DNA of 20,874 bases from positions 1 through 20,874 of the IMG/VR virus record IMGVR_UViG_3300020438_000341. The stretch is one strand, 5' to 3'. The position numbers were made by a program, and so were the translations under genes. The notes beneath the pieces were generated by a model, which was not told the DNA's origin, made no database searches, and saw only the letters and a list, made by a program, of their open reading frames with translations. Positions 7,241 through 13,466 of the stretch are shown piece by piece (position 1 is the stretch's first letter; each line of letters opens with the position of its first letter). The DNA is from a virus.

Positions 7241-7800
7241 CTAAACTTCGGTCCTTCTATCCAGGCTACTAAAGATTTACGCACGCCACTAGTTACGGGC
7301 TTCACTGTATGTCGCACTGGAGAAGGAAAACAAAATACTGTACCGCGTTGTGCTAAAGCCTTGGCGTCGGGTTGTTCATACATAGGGTCTAAAAGAAATT
7401 GTCCTCCTTCATATTCTGTAGGATCGCTAAGCTGTATTGTTACACTAATCTTTCTATCAAAAGAAGTATGACCTGCCCAAAAAGTATCATGGTGCCAGTC
7501 ATAGTAGCCTTGGTCTGTACCATTATATATAGTGTATTGGATATCTTCTAAATAAGAAATGTCAAAACCAAAAGCTTGTCTATTAGCTCTAGTAGCAAAG
7601 CCATAAACAAGTTTGTGTATCCACTCTATCTGTCCTGCCCACCTTACTTCAGATCTTCGTACGCTTGTGTTTACAGTGTTTGTAGCAGAATCAGAACCTA
7701 CGTTAGCTTCCATAGGCTGTAACCTTTCACATTCTTCTATTATACGGTTGCAATTAGTAGGCGTTATGCCTCTTTCCCACATTTGCCAAATTGAATTCAT
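7237..7800 (-). CDS. PKHD-type 2-oxoglutarate/Fe(II) dioxygenase, copy A
   Basis: This 187-residue oxygenase has a clear double-stranded beta-helix signature: YYDWHHDTFW with His103 and Asp105, RKISVTIQLSDPTEYEGGQF as the core strands, and FPSPVRHTVKPV with His164 followed by Arg174 in SGVRKSLVAW. This resembles PKHD-type hydroxylases (PiuC-like/prolyl-4-hydroxylase superfamily). It is the first gene after the collagen-like fibre: the fibre stop is 14 bases upstream and an AGGAGG ribosome site lies four bases before the ATG, so it should be well translated. It overlaps the next oxygenase by four bases. Hydroxylation of the fibre's proline or another residue is inferred. A role in host metabolism or base modification, as with other phage oxygenases, cannot be excluded. 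Confidence 0.9.
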   Translation of the reverse strand: MNSIWQMWERGITPTNCNRIIEECERLQPMEANVGSDSATNTVNTSVRRSEVRWAGQIEWIHKLVYGFATRANRQAFGFDISYLEDIQYTIYNGTDQGYYDWHHDTFWAGHTSFDRKISVTIQLSDPTEYEGGQFLLDPMYEQPDAKALAQRGTVFCFPSPVRHTVKPVTSGVRKSLVAWIEGPKFR

Positions 7801-7814
7801 AACACCTCCTGTGT

Positions 7815-10800
7815 TTACTTTTTGTCAGCTAACTCCTTTATTGCCTCAATGATTAGCGGTATAAGTTTATCATACCATATTGTTAAATATTGATCGTCAA
7901 TTGGAGCTTCTGTTATAACTTCTGGTAGTATCTTTTTCACTTCTTGTGCACTTAAACCTACCTGACGTCTTTCATTATCATAACCTAGCTCTTTAGCTAG
8001 TTCGTTATCTTTATAGTAATAACCACTTAATGCTAAGACTTTTTCTAACGCATTATCTATCTTACCTTCAAATTCTTTTAGTCTTTCATCTGAGTAGTAA
8101 GCAGTAATGTTATTCGTAGCTCTTATTTCACCAGCTGTTCCTGACCCACCTGTACCTACTCCTAAGCTATTAACTTGTGCATTTGAGTTAGTAGAGAATC
8201 CACCTGTTGGTCCTGTTGGTCCTGTAGGTCCTGTACCACCAGTAGGACCAGTTCCTCCGTTAGAACCTGCAGCACCTTTTTGTCCTTTAGATCCGCCGCC
8301 ACCAGTAGGTCCGGTACCACCTGTAGGTCCTGTTGCTCCTGTAGCTCCTTTTGCACCTGCGCTACCGTTTGATCCATTACTACCTGCTGGTCCTGTTGCA
8401 CCTGTGGCCCCTTTTGCTCCGCCCGGTCCTGTTGGGCCCGTTGGTCCAGTACCGCCGCCTGCTCCAGTCGCTCCTTTTGCACCTGTTGGTCCTGTGCCAC
8501 CACCTGCGCCTGTTGCGCCTTTGGCTCCGCCTGGTCCTGTAGGTCCTGTGCCACCTGTTGAACCTGTAGCTCCTTTTTGTCCTTTAGCACCAGCTGATCC
8601 ACCTGATCCAGTTGGTCCAGTTGGTCCAGTTGGTCCGGTTGATCCATTAGAACCATTAGAACCTGCCGCTCCTTTTTGTCCTTTTCCACCTGTAGGTCCA
8701 GTTCCACCTGTAGGTCCGGTTCCTCCTGTTGGTCCTGTTGATCCAGTAGCACCTTTTGCACCACCTGGTCCTGTTGGCCCTGTGCCACCTGTAGGTCCTG
8801 TACCGCCTGTTTGTCCTTTTTGCCCTTTAGCTCCGCCTGGCCCTGTTGGTCCGGTTCCACCCGTAGGTCCGCCTGCACCAGTTGCTCCTTTAGCTCCACC
8901 CGGTCCTGTAGGCCCTGTACCACCTGTAGGTCCAGTTCCTCCAGTCGCTCCTTTTTGTCCTTTTGCACCTGTAGGTCCAGTTCCACCAGTACTACCTGTA
9001 GGTCCGCCTGCTCCAGTAGCTCCTTTAGCTCCTCCTGGTCCTGTTGGCCCTGTTGGACCAGTTCCTCCAGTTGATCCGCCTGCTCCAGTAGCTCCTTTTT
9101 GTCCTTGTGGACCTGTAGGTCCAGTTCCGCCTGTAGGTCCTGTACCCCCTGTTGGGCCAGTTCCTCCAGTTGCGCCTTTTTGTCCTTTTGCACCTGCGCT
9201 ACCGTTTGAACCTGCTGGCCCAGTAGCACCTGTAGCACCTTTAGCACCAGCACTACCGTTTGAACCTGCTGGGCCTGTTGGACCTGTACCACCTGTTGGG
9301 CCAGTTCCTCCAGTCGCTCCTTTTTGTCCTTTAGCCCCGTTAGAACCATTACTACCTGCTGGTCCTGTTGCACCTGTAGCACCTTTAGCTCCACCTGGGC
9401 CAGTTGGGCCTCCTGCGCCAGTTGCTCCTTTTGCTCCATCAGAACCATTACTACCTGCTGGTCCTGTAGAACCTGTAGGTCCTGTTCCACCTGTAGCTCC
9501 TACTTCTCCTTTTTGTCCTTTAGCTCCACCTGGGCCTGTTGGGCCTGTACCACCTGTAGCACCTTTAGCACCTGCTGAACCTGTTGATCCGCCTGCTCCA
9601 GTTGCTCCTTTTGCACCTGCTGAACCTGTTGGACCGGTTCCCCCAGTTGCTCCTTTTGCGCCTGCTGAACCTGTAGAACCGCCTGCACCTGTTGCACCTT
9701 TGTCGCCTTGTGGGCCGGTTGGGCCTGTAGGACCTGTTCCACCAGTTGAACCCGTTGCACCTTTGGCTCCTTGTGAACCAGTATTACCTGTAGGGCCTTG
9801 AATAGATCCACCACTTACCCATGCTGAACCATCCCAAATATGTAAACTATCATCTGCTTGTACTATATAAGCGTCACCTTTAGTGTTGCCTGAAGAAGGA
9901 AGATTGCTTGTTTGAGCAACTTGTCCTTCCATAGTAATACCAGTACCTGTACTACCTGTAGGTCCGCCTGCACCTGTTGCCCCTTTAGATCCTTGTGGAC
10001 CGGTTGGTCCTGTACCACCTGTAGCTCCTACTTCTCCTTTTTGACCTTTGGCTCCTGCAGAACCTGTTGAACCACCTGCCCCAGTCGCTCCTTTATCACC
10101 TTGTGGGCCTGTTGAACCACCTGCTCCAGTTGCACCTTTATCACCTTGTGAGCCTGTTGACCCGCCTGCGCCTGTTGCGCCTTTATCACCTTGTGGGCCT
10201 GTAGGTCCAGTTCCGCCTGTAGCACCTTTTGCCCCAGCGGCTCCGTCATCTCCATCACTACCACCTGGACCAGTAGGGCCTGTAGCCCCTATTTCACCTT
10301 TTTGTCCTTTTGCGCCCGTTGGACCTGTAGGACCTGTACCACCCGTGGCACCTTTAGCTCCGTCTGATCCATCACCACCTGCTGGGCCTGTAGGTCCAGT
10401 TCCGCCTGTAGCTCCTTTTGCTCCAGCAGCTCCGTCATTTCCATCTCCACCCGCTGGGCCTGTTGGGCCTGTAGCTCCTATTTCGCCTTTTTGTCCTTTT
10501 GCGCCCGTTGGACCTGTAGGTCCAGTTCCGCCTGTAGGGCCTTGTGCGCCTGTAGCACCTTTTGCTCCATCTGCGCCATCCCCACCTGCTGCACCGGTTG
10601 CACCTTTTGCTCCTTGTGAACCTGTTGGACCTGTTGATCCGGTTGGACCTGTTCCGCCTGTAGGGCCTTGAGCACCTGTGGCACCTTTATCCCCATTACT
10701 ACCATTTGAACCAGCTGCGCCGGTTGCACCTTTAGCTCCACCAACACCTACTTCACCTTTTGCACCTGTAGGTCCTGTCGAGCCTGTTGGGCCATCTGGT

Positions 10801-11549
10801 CCTTCTGCACCTTGGGCACCAGTCGCTCCTTTTGTTCCTTGTGGGCCTGTTGGACCCGTTCCGCCTGTAGGACCCGTTCCGCCTGTAGCTCCTTTGGCTC
10901 CTTGTGAGCCTGTTGGTCCGGTTGGTCCATCTGGTCCGGTTGGACCTGTTGATCCAGTTACACCTTTTGCTCCTTGAGGGCCATTCGGTCCAGTTGGTCC
11001 ATCTGATCCAGTAGGACCTGTGGGCCCTGTACTACCAGTTGGGCCTTGAGCACCGGTTGCGCCTTTGTCACCTGTAACTCCTACTTCGCCTTTTGCCCCT
11101 TGTGGGCCAGTACTACCTGTAGGACCTTGAGCACCAGTTGCTCCTTTTATACCCCCTGCAGGTCCTTGCCATTCTCCAGAGCTATCAATTACTTCAGAAC
11201 CAGCAATTTTTACACCAGTTACGTCTAATACTCCTGTTTGGGAGTTTCCGTTAAGTTGTGGGAAGGCTTCTAGAACTGCTGCTGTAAGACGTAAATCTAC
11301 AGCATCATTTTGGGAGAATGCACGTGCGGAAGTCCCGTCCTGAGCACGTACGACGGTAATCGTGTTACTGCTTATACCAGTAACCTTTACGATTTCTTTA
11401 TTTGTTCCGTCGTCAAACGTAACAAAAAACGACTCTCCGCTATTTAATGATGGGAAAACTGAACCATCTGTGACACCTATACTTGTGGCACTATTGGTTA
11501 TGTTACCCGATAGGGTTGTAGTCGCATTGTTCTTAAAAACAATAGCCAA
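7815..11549 (-). CDS. Collagen-like tail fibre with S74 chaperone domain
   Basis: This 1244-residue trimeric fibre has four parts. Residues 1-128 are a beta-rich N-terminal domain ([50 protein letters not shown]) of the type that anchors marine-phage fibres to the virion. Residues 136-537 and 585-1118 are uninterrupted Gly-X-Y repeats (134 and 178 triplets by hand count), dominated by GPT, GAT, GGT, GAK and GQK. Residues 538-584 are a non-collagenous insert with GDAYIVQ and [11 protein letters not shown]. Residues 1119-1244 hold an intramolecular chaperone of the S74 peptidase family. All repeat lysines are in Y and all prolines in X. The start is TTG 11549-11547 with a strong AAAGGAG site seven bases upstream; the only other in-frame Met lies deep in the protein (in ITMEGQ, about 540). 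Rigid receptor-seeking fibre is the likely role. Confidence 0.93.
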   Translation of the reverse strand: MAIVFKNNATTTLSGNITNSATSIGVTDGSVFPSLNSGESFFVTFDDGTNKEIVKVTGISSNTITVVRAQDGTSARAFSQNDAVDLRLTAAVLEAFPQLNGNSQTGVLDVTGVKIAGSEVIDSSGEWQGPAGGIKGATGAQGPTGSTGPQGAKGEVGVTGDKGATGAQGPTGSTGPTGPTGSDGPTGPNGPQGAKGVTGSTGPTGPDGPTGPTGSQGAKGATGGTGPTGGTGPTGPQGTKGATGAQGAEGPDGPTGSTGPTGAKGEVGVGGAKGATGAAGSNGSNGDKGATGAQGPTGGTGPTGSTGPTGSQGAKGATGAAGGDGADGAKGATGAQGPTGGTGPTGPTGAKGQKGEIGATGPTGPAGGDGNDGAAGAKGATGGTGPTGPAGGDGSDGAKGATGGTGPTGPTGAKGQKGEIGATGPTGPGGSDGDDGAAGAKGATGGTGPTGPQGDKGATGAGGSTGSQGDKGATGAGGSTGPQGDKGATGAGGSTGSAGAKGQKGEVGATGGTGPTGPQGSKGATGAGGPTGSTGTGITMEGQVAQTSNLPSSGNTKGDAYIVQADDSLHIWDGSAWVSGGSIQGPTGNTGSQGAKGATGSTGGTGPTGPTGPQGDKGATGAGGSTGSAGAKGATGGTGPTGSAGAKGATGAGGSTGSAGAKGATGGTGPTGPGGAKGQKGEVGATGGTGPTGSTGPAGSNGSDGAKGATGAGGPTGPGGAKGATGATGPAGSNGSNGAKGQKGATGGTGPTGGTGPTGPAGSNGSAGAKGATGATGPAGSNGSAGAKGQKGATGGTGPTGGTGPTGGTGPTGPQGQKGATGAGGSTGGTGPTGPTGPGGAKGATGAGGPTGSTGGTGPTGAKGQKGATGGTGPTGGTGPTGPGGAKGATGAGGPTGGTGPTGPGGAKGQKGQTGGTGPTGGTGPTGPGGAKGATGSTGPTGGTGPTGGTGPTGGKGQKGAAGSNGSNGSTGPTGPTGPTGSGGSAGAKGQKGATGSTGGTGPTGPGGAKGATGAGGGTGPTGAKGATGAGGGTGPTGPTGPGGAKGATGATGPAGSNGSNGSAGAKGATGATGPTGGTGPTGGGGSKGQKGAAGSNGGTGPTGGTGPTGPTGPTGGFSTNSNAQVNSLGVGTGGSGTAGEIRATNNITAYYSDERLKEFEGKIDNALEKVLALSGYYYKDNELAKELGYDNERRQVGLSAQEVKKILPEVITEAPIDDQYLTIWYDKLIPLIIEAIKELADKK
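7818..8093 (-). other. S74 intramolecular chaperone/auto-protease domain
   Basis: The C-terminal 92 residues of the fibre begin at SDERLKE. In S74 domains such as that of K1F endosialidase the Ser and the Lys five residues later form the cleavage dyad; here they are Ser1153 and Lys1158. The later motifs [15 protein letters not shown] and [15 protein letters not shown] are also canonical. The domain should trimerise the fibre chains and then cut itself off before Ser1153, leaving a mature 1152-residue chain. Confidence 0.9.
10065..10199 (-). repeat. Three tandem 45-bp units inside collagen tract
   Basis: Three consecutive 15-residue units, each G(P/S)[13 protein letters not shown], occupy residues 451-495 of the fibre. 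The DNA copies differ mainly at third positions (for example the repeated tttatcaccttgtg core on the plus strand). They look like a recent in-frame triplication. Confidence 0.85.
10200..10532 (-). repeat. 189-bp-spaced direct duplication inside collagen tract
   Basis: Residues 340-387 and 403-450 of the fibre are near-identical 16-triplet blocks containing [17 protein letters not shown] and [15 protein letters not shown], offset by 63 residues (189 bp). The DNA copies (10389-10532 and 10200-10343) are also very similar, so the second arose by duplication, probably by slippage or unequal recombination. Confidence 0.8.
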
Positions 11550-11563
11550 CTTACATCTCCTTT
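11547..11563 (-). promoter_or_regulatory. Ribosome site with ATG-TAA minimal frame before a TTG start
   Basis: On the minus strand the order is AAAGGAG (11563-11557), then ATG TAA (11556-11551), one G, and the TTG start of the fibre (11549-11547). The Shine-Dalgarno to TTG spacing is seven bases, which is good. The ATG abuts the Shine-Dalgarno directly, so it is too close for normal initiation, but it could compete with or reduce TTG use. Confidence 0.75.
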
Positions 11564-11567
11564 ATAA

Positions 11568-11993
11568 TTATGAAACAGTTACCGTCCAGGTAATTGTCAT
11601 AGCGTCGTTAGCCCCTTTGTTAACTACTGAAAAAACGGTTCTACATAACATAGTTCCACCAGAAGAAGCATTTAAAATAGCTGCTTCTTTGACGGCACCA
11701 GTACCAGTACCAGCTGCGAAAGTGTCAACATAAACAATATCAGCACCTGATACAGTTGTTGATGTTAACGCAGTTCTAGCTAACTCAGTACCTAAAGCAG
11801 TTTGACCTGCTGCAGCCGCTGTGTCACCAGAACCTATCGCCATGTGTGACATTGCAGTAGCTGAAGCATCCTTCATTCTACTAGCAACGTAACCTTTTCC
11901 TGCAGTAACAACTAAGTTAGGAACTTCTTGAACGATCTCGTCATTGAGGGCAATGGTTAATTTACCTGTTAATTTTAAGCCGTCATTTAACAT
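11568..11993 (-). CDS. Small beta-rich tail/fibre-associated structural protein
   Basis: This 141-residue protein begins LKLTGKLTIALNDEIV, continues with NLVVTAGKGYVASRM, then MAIGSGDTAAAAGQTALGTELAR, and ends in beta-strands (CRTVFSVVN, AMTITWTVTV). This composition recurs among small structural proteins beside tail fibres in marine podophages and myophages, where a beta-sandwich is assumed. No enzyme motif, signal or membrane segment is seen. The ribosome site TAGGAGA overlaps the upstream stop and precedes the ATG by a few bases. Its stop is 18 bases from the TTG of the collagen fibre, so a fibre-attachment or collar role is plausible but inferred. Confidence 0.72.
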   Translation of the reverse strand: MLNDGLKLTGKLTIALNDEIVQEVPNLVVTAGKGYVASRMKDASATAMSHMAIGSGDTAAAAGQTALGTELARTALTSTTVSGADIVYVDTFAAGTGTGAVKEAAILNASSGGTMLCRTVFSVVNKGANDAMTITWTVTVS

Positions 11994-12001
11994 AATTTCT
12001 C

Positions 12002-13084
12002 CTAGTTAAGTGTATTACTATTTAAAGCCGATGCATTCAAAGCGCTTTGTCTATTAGCGTTCAGTATACTTATCGACTCACTTATTGTAGCACTATCTTG
12101 TGCTGATTTACCAAGACTAAATGAATGAGTTTCGGTAATATTTAAGCTATCTGCTTTAGCTACAGCGTTACTAAACGTTTGCACGTCAGTAAAACTAAAG
12201 CTATCAGACTTACTTAAACTGGTAGATAACGTTTCGTTATCTGTAAAACTAAAGCTATCTGACTTACCTAAAGCAGTAGATAGTGTCTCACTATCTGCAA
12301 AGCTAAAGCTATCAGATTTACTTAAACTTGTATCTATTGTTTCATTATCTGTAAAACTAAATGAATCTGTAAAACCCCCTGGAGTAAAGTCTATAGCATG
12401 ACTTTCTACCATACTAAACGTGTCAATTCTGGTTTTAGCCCAATCGTACGTAAGCACATCTGCCATAGAGACTACGTTAGTTTTATTACTTGTTACATCC
12501 GTAGCTAATGGATCTGATAAAGAAGTTCTATCATCTAAAGATATAGTGTCAGCAAAAGAACGTTCAAACGTTACTACCCTGGAAAGTACTTCTGACATAG
12601 ACACACTATCTGTTTTACCTAGACTAGGCTCTAAAACTTGGCTATCTGACATAGTAGTTGTATCAGATAAAGCTTTACCCATAGCGTAATTTAATATTTC
12701 TGCTACGGACACGGTCTCGTTATGTGCCCCGGAGAATGACACGACAGCTGCGTCAGACATAGTAGGCGTATCTGTAAAACTTAAACCTAAAGTTCTTAAT
12801 ATGTCTACGTTTTCAGTAAATCCTACAGAGTCTGCAAAAGGTTTAGATAATTCAAATACGTGAAACTCTGATAGGTATGCAGCGTCATCTGCACGTTTAT
12901 CTATGTCATAGCTAAGTACATCTGTATGGCTAAAGGTATCGGTAAAGATTCTATCTAATGTATCTGGATTTAGATATAGGTCAGTAAGTTGTAGATTAAC
13001 GTGTGTTACTTGGCCTTTAAGATCAACATGCGCAATGCTACCTTTTAGGTCTACAAAAGAAGTAACACTTTTTAACTTAGACAT
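12002..13084 (-). CDS. Tandem-repeat tail protein (18-residue DSFSFTD repeats)
   Basis: This 360-residue acidic, Ser/Thr/Asp-rich protein has a short N-terminal repeat of VDLKG (11-15 and 20-24), then many degenerate units centred on D-(S/T)-x-(S/T)-(M/F)-(S/T)-(D/E). In residues 240-347 the unit is strictly 18 residues, with Asp at 240, 258, 276, 294, 312 and 330 (DSFSFTDNETLSTSLSKS type); earlier units are 18-20 residues and more diverged. The regular alternation of polar and hydrophobic residues suggests a beta-solenoid or extended fibrous shaft. No signal peptide or membrane span. The start overlaps the upstream stop by one base. Lying between a BppU-like protein and the fibre genes, it is probably part of the tail or baseplate. 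The family is not named here. Confidence 0.75.
   Translation of the reverse strand: MSKLKSVTSFVDLKGSIAHVDLKGQVTHVNLQLTDLYLNPDTLDRIFTDTFSHTDVLSYDIDKRADDAAYLSEFHVFELSKPFADSVGFTENVDILRTLGLSFTDTPTMSDAAVVSFSGAHNETVSVAEILNYAMGKALSDTTTMSDSQVLEPSLGKTDSVSMSEVLSRVVTFERSFADTISLDDRTSLSDPLATDVTSNKTNVVSMADVLTYDWAKTRIDTFSMVESHAIDFTPGGFTDSFSFTDNETIDTSLSKSDSFSFADSETLSTALGKSDSFSFTDNETLSTSLSKSDSFSFTDVQTFSNAVAKADSLNITETHSFSLGKSAQDSATISESISILNANRQSALNASALNSNTLN
12098..12367 (-). repeat. Five 54-bp coding repeats
   Basis: Five consecutive 54-bp units encode residues 240-329 of the repeat protein, each starting with Asp-Ser. The first four are close in sequence (DSFSFTDNETI/L, with SKS or GKS endings) and the fifth is diverged (DSLNITETHSFSLGKSAQ). 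Units on the DNA share a tctgtaaaactaaagctatc-like core on the plus strand. Confidence 0.85.
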
Positions 13085-13458
13085 TAGTCAAAGTCATCGC
13101 GGACTTTAAATTTAATTAAGTCCTGAACAGTATGTATTCCTCCTCCTGAAGAAGTAAATTCTATCTCGCCTTCAAACGTTCCTGCTGTAGTCCAAGTTCC
13201 ACTTGGTATAGTAAAGTTGACTCTACCATTAGAAGCGTCTGCGATCGCGCCGGTTATAGTTTTTATAAGTGTTGTTTGTCCGACTTCTCTTATTCTTAGT
13301 TTTACAGAGCCACTAGATAAACTTAGAGCTGCCCAAGTATCTGAGTTTTCTGTATCTAACGTCTTCCCACTTGCAGCGGTATTACTGTCTTTTAATGTTG
13401 TTTCTAAAACCGGTAGTGTGTCTCCCACTACAAATTTTATTGTGTCTGAATATGCCAT
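13084..13458 (-). CDS. BppU-like Ig-type baseplate/tail domain protein
   Basis: This 124-residue, all-beta protein has the layout of the N-terminal domain of phage baseplate upper proteins: an opening KFVVGDTLPVLETTLKD, a central SGSVKLRIREVG, then GRVNFTIPSGTWTTAGTFEGEIEF and a closing DLIKFKVRD. In that family the domain is an Ig-like adaptor linking fibres to the tail. No catalytic residue or signal is visible. Its ribosome site (AGAGGT) overlaps the stop of the 2078-residue gene, about eleven bases before the ATG. Its TAA overlaps the next ATG. A single-domain version next to fibre genes fits a fibre adaptor; the family assignment is by pattern and moderate. Confidence 0.72.
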   Translation of the reverse strand: MAYSDTIKFVVGDTLPVLETTLKDSNTAASGKTLDTENSDTWAALSLSSGSVKLRIREVGQTTLIKTITGAIADASNGRVNFTIPSGTWTTAGTFEGEIEFTSSGGGIHTVQDLIKFKVRDDFD

Positions 13459-13466
13459 AATTAATT

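Larger units (their letters stand above)
8196..11165 (-). repeat. Gly-X-Y coding repeat tract (two collagenous blocks)
   Basis: Nearly 3 kb of degenerate 9-base periodicity encodes the collagenous part of the fibre. Block 1 is about 9939-11165 and block 2 is 8196-9797; the 141 bases between them (9798-9938) encode a non-repeat domain. Glycine codons vary at the third base, so the DNA repeats are imperfect while the protein register is kept, which argues for selection on the triplet pattern. The first three triplets (from 11165) contain one register slip around GGIKG. Confidence 0.93.

Noticed and set aside
8162-9490. A 442-residue Gln/Leu/Val-rich frame on the minus strand in another phase of the collagen tract, with similar shorter frames at 9500-9814, 10028-10264 and 10478-10747.
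   Set aside because: The 9-base periodicity keeps alternative frames open. The Gly-X-Y frame has recognisable N- and C-terminal domains and the ribosome site, so the others are shadows.
8196-9797. Recurrent CAAAAAGGAG strings (GQKGA codons) as possible frameshift or internal ribosome sites.
   Set aside because: They lack the full X XXY YYZ heptamer, no in-frame ATG follows at suitable distance, and the A runs follow from Lys-Gly codons. Not excluded as pause sites.
8107-9801. A 564-residue plus-strand open frame rich in Pro and Val antisense to the fibre.
   Set aside because: It is the mirror image of Gly-X-Y codons (GGN reads as CC-rich codons on the other strand), has no ribosome site and lies in a region where all neighbours run the other way.
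8196-11165. Short regular repeats that could suggest a CRISPR array.
   Set aside because: Repeats are imperfect, multiples of nine bases, without unique spacers of constant length, and translate to Gly-X-Y throughout.
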